64,000 nucleotides of DNA. Origin: Palsa-504 sp963819785. Lineage in GTDB: Bacteria; Actinomycetota; Actinomycetes; Streptosporangiales; Streptosporangiaceae. Location: contig CAWFXW010000034.1 of the NCBI GenBank assembly GCA_963819785.1, positions 1 to 64,000 of the forward strand, read 5' to 3'. The notes beneath the pieces were generated by a model, which was given only the letters and a program-made list of their open reading frames with translations, made no database searches and was not told the origin of the DNA. Shown piece by piece: positions 46,382-55,043 of the stretch. The translations under genes were made by a program, and so were the position numbers. Every line of letters begins with the position of its first letter. The first letter of the stretch is position 1.

Positions 46382-46402
46382 CTTGAGTGTATGTGACTCA
46401 AG
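46382..46402 (+). promoter_or_regulatory. HAIR element (HspR operator) of lon
   Basis: CTTGAGT at 46382-46388, seven bases, ACTCAAG at 46396-46402: an exact match to the HspR-associated inverted repeat. It ends 16 bases before the lon ATG, so bound HspR would block transcription start or early elongation. Confidence 0.93.
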
Positions 46403-46417
46403 CTTTGGAGGCCATCA

Positions 46418-48838
46418 ATGAGTGAAACGCTCACCCTGCCGGTGCTGCCGCTCGACGACGAGGTGGTGCTGCCGGGGATGGTAGTGCCGCTGGAGACGTC
46501 GCAGCCGGAGGTCGGCGCGGCGATCGACGCGGCGCGCATGCCGTCCCGGCAGGCGCAGGTGCCGGGCATGCGTTCCGAGGCCCGGGCCCGGGTCCTGCTG
46601 GTGCCGCGGCTGCCTGACCGCGGGCTCGCGGGCGTGGGCACGCTGGCCGTGATCGAGCAGACCGGGCGGCTGCCCGGCGGACAGCCGGGAGCGGTCGTGC
46701 GCGGCATCTCCCGGATCAGGATCGGCTCCGGGACCACCGGCCCCGGCGCCGCGCTGTGGGTCGAGGGCACCGTAATCGAGGAGACCGGCACGGGGCCGCA
46801 GGCCGACGAGCTGGCCCAGCAGTACAAGTCCCTGGTGACCAGCATGCTGCAGCAGCGCGGTGCCTGGCAGGTCATCGACGCGATACAGCAGCTCACCGAC
46901 GCGTCCGCGATCGCGGACCGCGCGGGCTACTCAAGCTACCTCTCGACCGTGCAGAAGCTGCAGCTGCTCGAGACCGCGGATCTGGTCCAGCGCCTGGAAC
47001 TCGTCATTAGCTGGGCCAAGGACCAGCTGGCCGAGATGGAAGTGGCCGAGTCCATCCGCAAGGACGTCTCGGAGGGCATGGAGAAGCAGCAGAAGGAATT
47101 CCTGCTGCGCCAGCAGCTCGCCGCGGTGCGCAAGGAGCTCGCCGACCTGAACGGCGACGCGGCCACCGAGGAAGACGACTACCGGGCTCGCGTGGAGGCG
47201 GCCGACCTGCCGGAGGCGGTCAAGAACGCCGCGCTGAAGGAAGTCGACAAGCTGGAGCGGACCAACGACGCCTCACCCGAGGTCGGCTGGATCCGCACCT
47301 GGCTGGACACCGTCCTCGACATCCCGTGGAACGAGCGGACCGAGGATGCCTACGACATCGCCGGCGCCCGGCAGATCCTGGACGAGGACCACACCGGCCT
47401 GGACGACGTCAAGGAGCGGATCATCGAGTACCTGGCCGTGCGCAAGCGCCGCGCGGACCGGGGCCTGGGCATCATCGGCGGGCGGCGTTCCGGCGCCGTG
47501 CTCGCGCTGGTCGGCCCGCCCGGCGTGGGCAAGACCTCGCTCGGCGAGTCGGTGGCCCGGGCCATGGGCCGTAAGTTCGTCCGGGTCTCCCTGGGCGGCG
47601 TCCGGGACGAGGCGGAGATCCGCGGTCACCGGCGCACCTACGTCGGGGCGCTGCCCGGCCGGATCGTGCGCGCCATCCGCGAGGCCGGCTCGATGAACCC
47701 GGTCGTGCTGCTCGACGAGGTGGACAAGATCGGCTCGGACTACCGGGGCGACCCTGCGTCCGCCCTGCTCGAGGTGCTGGACCCGGCGCAGAACCACACG
47801 TTCCGCGACCACTACCTCGAGGTCGAGCTCGACCTGTCCGACGTGGTGTTCCTGGCCACGGCCAACGTCCTGGATCAGATACCCGGCCCGCTGCTTGACC
47901 GGATGGAGCTGGTCCAGCTCGACGGGTACACCGAGGACGAGAAGGTCCTCATCGCCCGGGATCACCTGCTGCCCAGGCAGCTGTCCAAGGCCGGGCTGAA
48001 CGCCGAGGAGGTGGCGGTCGGCGAGGACGCGCTGCGGCTGATCGCGGGTGAGTACACCCGCGAGGCCGGGGTGCGGTCGCTGGAGCGGTCGATCGCGCGC
48101 ATCCTGCGCAAGGTCGCGGCGAAGGTGGCCCTGGGCGACGTCACCCTGCCGGTCAGCGTGGGCGCGGGCGAGCTCAAGGACTACCTGGGCCGGCCGCGGT
48201 TCACCCCGGAGACCAGCCTGGCCGCGCCGGACCGCCGGACCGCTGTGCCCGGTGTGGCCACCGGCCTGGCGGTGACCGGCGCGGGCGGGGATGTCTTGTT
48301 CATCGAGGCGTCCCTGGCCGGGCGGGAGACCGGCGAGACCGGTGTCACGCTCACCGGTCAGCTCGGTGACGTGATGAAGGAGTCGGCCCGGATCGCGCTG
48401 TCCTACCTGCGCTCGCACGGCGAGGAGCTCGAGCTGCCGGTCGGCGAGCTGAAGGACCGCGGCGTGCACGTCCACGTGCCCGCCGGCGCGGTGCCCAAGG
48501 ACGGCCCGAGCGCGGGCGTCACGATGACCACCGCGCTCGCGTCGCTGCTGTCCGGCCGGCCGGTCCGCTCCGACGTCGCCATGACCGGCGAGGTGTCCCT
48601 CACCGGCCGGGTGCTGCCCATCGGCGGGGTCAAGCAGAAGCTGCTGGCCGCGCACCGGGCCGGGATCACCACCGTGCTGATCCCGCAGCGCAACGAGCCG
48701 GATCTGGACGACGTGCCGGCCGAAGTGCTGAGCAAGCTGGAGGTGCACCCGGTGGGTGACGTCCGCGAGGTGCTCCGGCTGGCGCTCGAGCCCGCCGCCG
48801 CAGCCGCCGGGCAGGTCTCCGTGGCGGACGCCGCCTAG
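46418..48838 (+). CDS. lon: ATP-dependent Lon protease
   Basis: A complete 806-residue LonA with ATG 46418 behind TTGGAGGCC. The N-terminal substrate domain spans ~1-200 and the coiled coil ~200-270. AAA+ Walker A is GPPGVGKTS near residue 370 and Walker B is VVLLDEVDKI. The protease domain has the catalytic Ser in PKDGPSAGVTM and the Lys in GGVKQKLLAAHRAG. It degrades misfolded and regulatory proteins. The upstream HAIR sequence places it in the HspR heat-shock regulon, as in Streptomyces. It ends in a 13-base repeat array. Confidence 0.96.
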   Translation: MSETLTLPVLPLDDEVVLPGMVVPLETSQPEVGAAIDAARMPSRQAQVPGMRSEARARVLLVPRLPDRGLAGVGTLAVIEQTGRLPGGQPGAVVRGISRIRIGSGTTGPGAALWVEGTVIEETGTGPQADELAQQYKSLVTSMLQQRGAWQVIDAIQQLTDASAIADRAGYSSYLSTVQKLQLLETADLVQRLELVISWAKDQLAEMEVAESIRKDVSEGMEKQQKEFLLRQQLAAVRKELADLNGDAATEEDDYRARVEAADLPEAVKNAALKEVDKLERTNDASPEVGWIRTWLDTVLDIPWNERTEDAYDIAGARQILDEDHTGLDDVKERIIEYLAVRKRRADRGLGIIGGRRSGAVLALVGPPGVGKTSLGESVARAMGRKFVRVSLGGVRDEAEIRGHRRTYVGALPGRIVRAIREAGSMNPVVLLDEVDKIGSDYRGDPASALLEVLDPAQNHTFRDHYLEVELDLSDVVFLATANVLDQIPGPLLDRMELVQLDGYTEDEKVLIARDHLLPRQLSKAGLNAEEVAVGEDALRLIAGEYTREAGVRSLERSIARILRKVAAKVALGDVTLPVSVGAGELKDYLGRPRFTPETSLAAPDRRTAVPGVATGLAVTGAGGDVLFIEASLAGRETGETGVTLTGQLGDVMKESARIALSYLRSHGEELELPVGELKDRGVHVHVPAGAVPKDGPSAGVTMTTALASLLSGRPVRSDVAMTGEVSLTGRVLPIGGVKQKLLAAHRAGITTVLIPQRNEPDLDDVPAEVLSKLEVHPVGDVREVLRLALEPAAAAAGQVSVADAA

Positions 48839-48886
48839 GCAGGCCCGGTAGGCAGGCCCGGTAGGCAAGCCCGGTAGGCAAGCAGG
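48838..48886. repeat. 13-bp tandem repeat after lon
   Basis: Three units of GGCAGGCCCGGTA (the third with an A for G) and a partial fourth follow the lon stop and end at the convergent protease-like gene. Probably a replication slippage array. Confidence 0.8.
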
Positions 48887-48888
48887 GC

Positions 48889-51180
48889 TCAGCCCTGGTC
48901 CGCCTCGGGCGCGTCGTCCGGCAGGACGGCCGCGTCGGTGGCGGCAGGGAACACGTCGGTGGCCGCCAGGTCCCAGATGAAGCTGGGATCGGCGGCCACC
49001 GCGCGTTCTGGGGTGTCTCCGGGAGCCCCGCCGGCGGGCGGCGCCGCCAAGTCGGCGGGCACCGGGGCCGCCGCGAACCCGAGGCTCTCCCTGGTGGGCA
49101 GGGCCTCGCCCGGCGGCTGCGCCGCGCCGGGCCCAGCCGGATCCGGGCTGGCCGCGGACGGCCCCGGCGCGGACCCGGGCCGCGTCGTCCCGAACGCCGG
49201 CCACGTCGGCCCGGACGCCCGCGGAGCCACCCCGGACGCCGGCGGCGCCGGGTCAAACGCGGGCGGTGGCGCGCCGAACGCGGGCCGGGCCGCCCCGGAC
49301 GCCGGCGGGGCCGGGTCGAACGCCGGCGGGGCCGGGTCGAATACCGGCGGCGTCAGGCCGAAGGCGGGCGTGGCCAGGTCGAAGTCCGCGGGCGGGGTGG
49401 TCAGGTCGAAGCTGACCGGCGGCTCGGGTTCGGTCGTGGCGCCGGGCGGCGCCGCCATGTCCCTGGGCACCCGGATGCCCCGGCCGGGCTCCGGCGGCGG
49501 CAGGCCGGCCGAGGCCACCGGAAGCGGGCCGATCAGGCGCTTGGGCTCCGGGGCTGGCGCCCACGGCGGACCCGAGGTGCCGTCCGCCCGTCCGGTCCCC
49601 CGGCCGGACCGGTAGCCGGCGGAGGATCTCGGCACCGGTGCCACCGCCGGACGGGCGGGACCGGGGCTGATCTCGCCGATGCCGCCGCCCTGCCAGCCCG
49701 CGGGCGACGCATAGCCGGCCGCCCTGGCCGGGTCCGGCCGGGCGGCTTGCGCCGGGCCCGCCGGGCCTGTTCGCCCGTCGCGTGCCGGTCCGAAGCCCGT
49801 GGCGGCCAAGGACCCCTGTTCTGGCCTGCGGGCCTCGTGCTGGCCGCGGAACCGCTCCCGGTCCGCCGCGCCGGTCCGGCCGCGCTCCCGCCGGGAACTG
49901 AGGACCAGCAGGGCGATGACGAGCAGCACGATCAGCCCGCCCGCCACGGCCACCGCGTCCCGCAGCACCGATCCGGCCAGCGTGCTGGCCGCCGGGTGGC
50001 GCGCCGCGGCCACCGCCGCGGCCGCCGCCGCCGCCGCGTGCCGGGCCGGCGTGCTCGGCGAGGCGGCCGGGGCGGGCTGCTGACGGGGCTGGCTGGCGGT
50101 GGTGATGAGGTCGGCCATATCGACCGCGCGGATCGCGTCCACGGTGCCGTCGCCGGCTCCGGTGTGCGACCGGGCCGGCAGCGGGGGCAGGCTGGCCCGG
50201 GATGCCCCGGCGACCGTGCTCTCGGTCAGCGCCTGGGTCACCTGGGCGACGGTGAGGTGCGGGAACCTGGACAGCACCAGGGCGGCCACGCCCGCCACGA
50301 TGCCGCTGGCCGTGCTGGTGGAGCTGATCGTCCCGTAGCCGGCCGGCGGGGTCGCCGTGACCAGGCTGACCCCCGGCGCCGTCAGCGCCGGGTAGGACCG
50401 CCGGCTGCTGAACGAGGCGAGCTGCCCGGTGCGGCCGATGGCCCCCACCGCGATGACGCCGGGGTAGGCGGCCGGATAGTTCACCAGACCCGGGCCCTGG
50501 CCGTCGTCGCCCGCGGGCGCCACCAGCACGACGCCCTTGCTCAGCGCGTAGCCGACCGCGGCCTGTTCGGCCGCGCTGCCGCCCGCCGCGGCCGGATCGC
50601 CCTTGCTGGTCAGGCCCAGCGTTCCGGGGTCCAGCGGCAGGTCGATGACCCGGGCCCCGTGATCGGCCGCCCACCGGATGCCGTCGGCGATGGCCTGCGG
50701 CAGCCGCCGGGACAGAGCCTGGTCCGACACCAGCGGGTCGTTGAATTCGAGCGTCACCCGGACCGAGAGGATCTTCACCGCGGGGGCCACGCCGACCAGG
50801 CCGGGCTGGCGCTGGTGACTGGCGATGATGCCCGCCACCGCGGTCCCCTCCACGCCCCAGTAGGAGCTGCCCGGGGCCCGGCCGGAGCCGGTGTAGTCCG
50901 GCCCGGCGAGCACCGAGCCGGACAGGCCCGGGTAGCCGGCGTCAACCCCGGTGCCGAGGACGGCCACGGTTACCCCGGATCCCTGCGTTTCCCGCCATGC
51001 TTGCGGCACGTGCAGGCCGGCCAGCCACCATTCCTGATCGCGCGCGTTATTGCCGTGCGCGGCGGGTGCCGATGCGGTGGCGATTGCGGGCACGAACCCC
51101 ATCACGCCCAGCACGGTGAGCACCGCCGCCACGCCGGTGGCGAACGGCAGCAAAGTGCCGTGCAGCAATCGGTGTGACAC
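48889..51180 (-). CDS. subtilisin-fold (mycosin-like) pseudoprotease
   Basis: The ORF is open from 51285. The likely start is GTG 51180 (VSHRLLHGTLLP) after GGAGGAG, or a CTG/GTG a little upstream. A signal helix (FATGVAAVLTVLGVMGFVPA) is followed by an S8 domain, a second helix (VAVAGGLIVLLVIALLVLSS) and a ~330-residue Pro-rich cytosolic tail, the layout of type VII mycosins. The catalytic residues are changed: the Asp site reads VAVLGTGVD (DTG to GTG), the His site VEGTAVAGIIA (HGT to EGT) and the oxyanion Asn site APAGDDG (GN to GD). The Ser remains in STSTASGIVAG. It is therefore predicted inactive, perhaps a binding scaffold. No ESX genes are near. Confidence 0.8.
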   Translation of the reverse strand: MSHRLLHGTLLPFATGVAAVLTVLGVMGFVPAIATASAPAAHGNNARDQEWWLAGLHVPQAWRETQGSGVTVAVLGTGVDAGYPGLSGSVLAGPDYTGSGRAPGSSYWGVEGTAVAGIIASHQRQPGLVGVAPAVKILSVRVTLEFNDPLVSDQALSRRLPQAIADGIRWAADHGARVIDLPLDPGTLGLTSKGDPAAAGGSAAEQAAVGYALSKGVVLVAPAGDDGQGPGLVNYPAAYPGVIAVGAIGRTGQLASFSSRRSYPALTAPGVSLVTATPPAGYGTISSTSTASGIVAGVAALVLSRFPHLTVAQVTQALTESTVAGASRASLPPLPARSHTGAGDGTVDAIRAVDMADLITTASQPRQQPAPAASPSTPARHAAAAAAAAVAAARHPAASTLAGSVLRDAVAVAGGLIVLLVIALLVLSSRRERGRTGAADRERFRGQHEARRPEQGSLAATGFGPARDGRTGPAGPAQAARPDPARAAGYASPAGWQGGGIGEISPGPARPAVAPVPRSSAGYRSGRGTGRADGTSGPPWAPAPEPKRLIGPLPVASAGLPPPEPGRGIRVPRDMAAPPGATTEPEPPVSFDLTTPPADFDLATPAFGLTPPVFDPAPPAFDPAPPASGAARPAFGAPPPAFDPAPPASGVAPRASGPTWPAFGTTRPGSAPGPSAASPDPAGPGAAQPPGEALPTRESLGFAAAPVPADLAAPPAGGAPGDTPERAVAADPSFIWDLAATDVFPAATDAAVLPDDAPEADQG

Positions 51181-51281
51181 TTCGGTCAGATTTCTCCTCC
51201 GAGGCCGGCCGCCGGGCCGTGGGTAGCGGTGTTCGGCCGGCGTATGTAATCGTGCCATGCGCCCGGCCTGGGCGGAATGCG

Positions 51282-52109
51282 TCATGTGCGAATTGTTGCC
51301 GGCGCCGCGGCCATCGATACCCGCGCGCCTGGTGCCAGGACCAGTCGCTTGGCCGCGTTTCCGCCGTTCACGGCGATGGCGACCAGTCCGGCGCTATCGG
51401 CATAGGCCACCAGTTCACCCGGCGGGACGGCGCCGAACATATCCCGGTAAGGGGCAGTGAGCCGATGGCGGTCCCAGCGGATGTGCGCGGTCCCGCCCGG
51501 TGTGAGGCCGATTTGCGCGGCGTCGGCCGCGGTAATGGTGAGCTGGATATTTCCGAATCGGTCCACGGTCAGCACCTCCCCTTCGGCGACGGAATCGCGG
51601 ATCCGCCTTTCGGGCGCGGGCAGCGCGACCAGATCTGCGACGTCGATTTCCGTGCCCGTGGCGGCCAGTTCCGCGCCGCCGGCCAGATGCGCGGCGACCG
51701 GCATGAAGATATCGCGGCCATGAAAGGTTGCCGTCACGCTGGCAAGCCACAATTCCCGGTTGGTCAGCCAGAAGGCTCGTGCCGCGCCGCCCGCGGCCGC
51801 GACCGCCCAGGAGAGCAGCCCGTTGTCGGGCCCGATGAACACCGACTCGCCCGCCGCCACCGCGACGCCGCGCCGGGCCGTGCCCACCCCGGGATCGACC
51901 ACCGCCACGTGCACGGCCGCCGGCAGGTAGGGCACGGTCTGCGCCAGCACGGCCGCGCCGCGCCGGATGTCACCGGGCGGGATCAGGTGGGTCACGTCGA
52001 TGACGGTGGCGTGCGGCGCGATCCGGGCCGCCACGCCGCGGCAGGCGGCTACGAAGCCGTCGTCGAGCCCGTAGTCGGTGAGGAAGCTCAGGTAGCCAAA
52101 ACGGGTCAC
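51282..52109 (-). CDS. SAM hydroxide adenosyltransferase (DUF62)
   Basis: The start is probably GTG 52109 (VTRFGYLSFLTDYGLDDG); the frame is open to 52175. It has 275 residues with the family landmarks: an Asp in FLTDYG, VIDVTHLIPPGDIRRG, VVDPGVGTARRG, FIGPDNGLLSWA, FHGRDIFMPVAAHL and DRFGNIQLTI. These enzymes hydrolyse S-adenosylmethionine to adenosine and methionine, and are related to chlorinases and fluorinases. It is intact and divergent from the DUF3263/otsB operon. The role in SAM balance is interesting in view of the SAM riboswitch 3 kb away. Confidence 0.9.
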   Translation of the reverse strand: MTRFGYLSFLTDYGLDDGFVAACRGVAARIAPHATVIDVTHLIPPGDIRRGAAVLAQTVPYLPAAVHVAVVDPGVGTARRGVAVAAGESVFIGPDNGLLSWAVAAAGGAARAFWLTNRELWLASVTATFHGRDIFMPVAAHLAGGAELAATGTEIDVADLVALPAPERRIRDSVAEGEVLTVDRFGNIQLTITAADAAQIGLTPGGTAHIRWDRHRLTAPYRDMFGAVPPGELVAYADSAGLVAIAVNGGNAAKRLVLAPGARVSMAAAPATIRT

Positions 52110-52193
52110 GAACGGCAGGGTACGCCGGAGTCCCGCCGGGCCGGGGCCAAGGTACGTTGGGAGGAATCGGACCATGGCGGGAGAGGAGGTCGC

Positions 52194-52448
52194 ATGTCCG
52201 GGCTGTCCGAACGGGACATGCGGATCCTCGCGTTCGAGCGGCGCGGCTGGCGGTCACCCGGGGTCAAGGAACAGGCCATCGCCGAGGTGCTCGATCTCCC
52301 GGCTACCAGGTACTACCAGCTGCTCAACGAGCTGATCGACCGGCCGGAGGCGCTCGCCTTCGATCCGGCGCTGGTCAAGCGGCTGCGCGCCCAGCGCGCC
52401 CGGCGGCAGCGTATCCGTTCGCCCCGCTCGAAGGGCCGGCCGGCGTGA
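52194..52448 (+). CDS. DUF3263 family protein
   Basis: An 84-residue protein. ATG 52194 lies eight bases after GAGAGGAGG. The whole chain is the DUF3263 domain (SERDMRILAFERRGWRSPGV, LDLPATRYYQLLNELIDRPE), a small winged-helix-like fold found widely in actinomycetes and basic at the C-terminus (RQRIRSPRSKGRP). It probably binds DNA. It overlaps the start of otsB by four bases. Confidence 0.9.
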   Translation: MSGLSERDMRILAFERRGWRSPGVKEQAIAEVLDLPATRYYQLLNELIDRPEALAFDPALVKRLRAQRARRQRIRSPRSKGRPA

Positions 52449-53293
52449 CCCATCCGCCGCCCGCCGCCGCCGGCGGCCAGGCCAGCAGAGCGGCCACCCC
52501 TGCGGGGCAGGCCGGGCTGGACGCGCTGCTCAGCCGTCCGGAGCAGGCGCTGATCGGCACGGACTTCGACGGCACACTGGCGCCGATCGTGGCCGATCCC
52601 CGGGCCGCGCGCGCCCTGCCGGGAGCGGTGCCCGTCCTGACCAGGCTGGCCCGGACGGTCGGCACGCTCGCGGTCATCACCGGCCGGGCCGCGGCCGACG
52701 CGGTCGCCTGCGGCGGGCTCGACGCCATCCCCGGCCTCATCGTGCTCGGCCACTACGGCGGGCAGCGCTGGCAGGACGGTGAGCTGACCGCACCCGGCTC
52801 GCCGCCGGCGGTGGGGGCCGCCCGCGAGGCGCTGCCCGGCGTGCTGAGCCGGGCGGGCGCCCCGGACGGCACCTGGGTCGAGGACAAGGGGGACGCGCTG
52901 GCCGTGCACACCCGCCGCGCGGCCGCCCCGGAACCGGCCCTGCGCCTGCTCCGCGGGCCGCTGGAGGACCTGGCCGCCCGGCTCGGGCTGGCCGCGGAAC
53001 CGGGCCGGATGGTGATCGAGCTGCGGCCGCCCGGCGTGGACAAGGGCGCCGCGCTGACCGGCCTGGTCGCCGAGCGCGCCGCGGGCGCCGTCCTGTTCTG
53101 CGGCGACGACCTGGGCGACCTGCCCGCTTTCGCGGCCGTCCGCGCGCTGCGCGCGGACGGGATCCCTGGCTGTGCCGTGGCCAGCGCCAGCGCCGAGTCC
53201 CCGCGGGTCGCGGCGGCGGCCGACCTGGTAGTGGACGGCCCCGAGGGGGTCATGGGCCTGCTGGCCGCGATCGCGGCTGAACTCGACCGCTGA
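52445..53293 (+). CDS. otsB: trehalose-phosphatase
   Basis: GTG 52445 overlaps the DUF3263 stop. It has 282 residues: an Ala/Pro-rich start, HAD motif I TDFDGTLAPI near residue 39, motif II VITGRAA, and motif IV region CGDDLGDLPAF. It removes phosphate from trehalose-6-phosphate. The synthase otsA is convergent and only seven bases away, an unusual tail-to-tail layout for the two steps of one pathway. Confidence 0.93.
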   Translation: MTHPPPAAAGGQASRAATPAGQAGLDALLSRPEQALIGTDFDGTLAPIVADPRAARALPGAVPVLTRLARTVGTLAVITGRAAADAVACGGLDAIPGLIVLGHYGGQRWQDGELTAPGSPPAVGAAREALPGVLSRAGAPDGTWVEDKGDALAVHTRRAAAPEPALRLLRGPLEDLAARLGLAAEPGRMVIELRPPGVDKGAALTGLVAERAAGAVLFCGDDLGDLPAFAAVRALRADGIPGCAVASASAESPRVAAAADLVVDGPEGVMGLLAAIAAELDR

Positions 53294-53300
53294 GCCGCAG

Positions 53301-54788
53301 CTACCGGTCCAGAGCGGCCAGCTGGTCCAGAGCGGCCAGCTGGTCGCCGAGCCAGCGTGCGGGCGGGCTGGCCGCGGCGGTGGCGGCCAGGGCTTCGCTA
53401 CGTCGCCGGCGTTCGGCGTCCGGCATGGCCAGCGCCTGGTGCAGGGCCGCGGCGGTCTCGCTGACGTCGAAGGGGTTGACCAGCATCGCGTCGCCGTCCA
53501 GGGTCGCGGCGGCGCCCGCCTCCCGGGACAGCACCAGCGCGCAGCCGCGTTCGGACAGCACCGGGCCCTCCTGCGCGACCAGGTTCATGCCGTCCCTGAC
53601 CGGGTTGACCAGTAGCACGTCGGCCACCGTGCAGGCGGCCAGCGACCGGGGGTAATCGTCCTTCACCTCGAGGATCAGCGGATTCCAGTCCGCCGTGCCG
53701 AACTCCGCGGTGATCTCCGCCGCGACCTGCCGGACCTGCTCGGTGTAGGCGCGGTACGCCGGCACCGCCGACCTCGACGGGTAGGCGAAGGCCAGGTGGA
53801 CCACCCGGCCGTGCCACTCGGGACGGGTGGCGAGCAGCTCGCGGTAGGCGGCAAGCCCGCGGACGATGTTCTTGGACAGCTCGGTCCGGTCGACCCGGAC
53901 GATCAGCTTGCGCCCCCGCGCCGCCGCGGCGAGCACCTCGGCCTCGGCGCGCACGTCGTCCGCCGCGGCCCGGGCCCGCAGCGCGGCGGCGTCCACGCCC
54001 AGCGGGTGCACGGCCACCTCGCTGACGTGCCCGCGGTGCGTCACGCGCCCCGCCGTCCCGTTGCCGACGTCCCGGCTCACCTGCGCGCCCAGGATCACGG
54101 CGCAGCAATCCAGGAATGCCTCGGCCCACCGGCCGGCGTGGAAGCCGACGTGGTCCGCGCCGAGCATGCCGTCGAGCACCGCCTCGCCGGCCTCGGCGGG
54201 CAGCAGCCGGTAGTAGTCGGGCGGCGCCCACGGTGTGTGCGAGAAGTGCGCGATGCCGAGGTCGTCGCGGCCGCCGCCGAGCTTGTCCCGCAGCAGCCGC
54301 GGGGCCAGGGTGAGGTGGTAGTCCTGGATCAGCGCGCGGACACCCGCGGGCGCGCCGCTCGCCTCGCCCGCCATCGCGGCCGCGAACGTCTCGTTGTAGG
54401 CCAGGTAGGCGGCCCAGTCCTGGCGGAACTCCCGGCCGAAACGCGGCTGGTTCGGCGTGTCGAACAGCAGGTGCTGGACGAACCACAAGATCGAGTTGGC
54501 CACGTTGTTGTAGGCCCGGTCGAAGACCTCCGGCGGGATGTCGAGCATCCGCACCGGAACCGAACCGGGTCCGGCGTCGGCGGGCCGCTGTCGCGCGGCC
54601 GCGCGGTCCGCGTCGCTGAGCGCGGCGCAGATCCAGCTGACCTCGGCCTCGGGCGTCATCGCGGCCAGCCCCTCGGCCACCCCGGCCACGAGCCCGCCCC
54701 CGCCGCGCCGGCTGGCCAGCGTGCCGTCCGGCCCGAACTGGTACGACACCGGACCGCGGTTGGACGCGACCAGAACCCGCTTCTTCAT
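53301..54788 (-). CDS. otsA: trehalose-6-phosphate synthase
   Basis: 495 residues from ATG 54788 (MKKRVLVASNRGPVSYQFG). It is a GT20 synthase with the sugar-nucleotide loop RRGGGGLVAGV, VQHLLFDTPNQPRFG and ALIQDYHLTLAP, the phosphate-binding Arg region RVDRTELSKNIVRG and the C-terminal NPVRDGMNLVAQE. It joins UDP-glucose (or GDP/ADP-glucose) to glucose-6-phosphate. The last 12 residues contain the duplicated DQLAAL, from an 18-base tandem duplication at 53307-53342. It is convergent with otsB. Confidence 0.93.
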   Translation of the reverse strand: MKKRVLVASNRGPVSYQFGPDGTLASRRGGGGLVAGVAEGLAAMTPEAEVSWICAALSDADRAAARQRPADAGPGSVPVRMLDIPPEVFDRAYNNVANSILWFVQHLLFDTPNQPRFGREFRQDWAAYLAYNETFAAAMAGEASGAPAGVRALIQDYHLTLAPRLLRDKLGGGRDDLGIAHFSHTPWAPPDYYRLLPAEAGEAVLDGMLGADHVGFHAGRWAEAFLDCCAVILGAQVSRDVGNGTAGRVTHRGHVSEVAVHPLGVDAAALRARAAADDVRAEAEVLAAAARGRKLIVRVDRTELSKNIVRGLAAYRELLATRPEWHGRVVHLAFAYPSRSAVPAYRAYTEQVRQVAAEITAEFGTADWNPLILEVKDDYPRSLAACTVADVLLVNPVRDGMNLVAQEGPVLSERGCALVLSREAGAAATLDGDAMLVNPFDVSETAAALHQALAMPDAERRRRSEALAATAAASPPARWLGDQLAALDQLAALDR

Positions 54789-54886
54789 AGTCCGGCAGGG
54801 TAGTGCCCCTCGCGACCAGCCCGGCCCCCCGGGCCAGCGCCTCCCAGGGCTGATACGCTTATTTCGTTTCAGCCACAACTGCATAA

Positions 54887-55028
54887 CGCTCATCCAGAGG
54901 GGTGGAGGGATCGGCCCTGCGAAGCCCCGGCAACCTATCGCGCATCCATGCCCGTTTCGGGTGGCGAGGCGCGTGACACGGTGCCAAGTCCGGCCCGCGG
55001 TCAAGGCGACCGCTGGGAAAGATGGGGG
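54887..55028 (+). promoter_or_regulatory. SAM-I (S-box) riboswitch
   Basis: The conserved parts are present in order. P1 5' arm CUCAUC is at 54889-54894. GGUGGAGGGAUCGGCCC and GAAGCCCCGGCAACC form P2 and the kink-turn/pseudoknot region. A variable P3 (CGCGC...GCGCG) is followed by GGUGCCAAGUCC, the P4 hairpin GCGGUC-AAGGC-GACCGC, GGGAAAGAUG and the P1 3' arm GAUGGG at 55021-55026. The presence of P4 favours SAM-I over SAM-IV. The thrC ribosome site GGGGGAGG (55024-55032) overlaps and follows the P1 arm, so SAM could control translation start directly. Confidence 0.9.
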
Positions 55029-55043
55029 AGGAAGTCCTCGCCG

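Noticed and set aside
47273..49204. 643-codon minus-strand ORF across lon
   Set aside because: Antisense shadow of lon and the end of the pseudoprotease; composition (Asp/His/Arg/Gly) and lack of motifs mark it as spurious.
54887..55028. SAM-IV rather than SAM-I riboswitch
   Set aside because: A clear P4 hairpin (GCGGUC/GACCGC) after GGUGCCAAGUCC is present, which SAM-IV lacks in that position.
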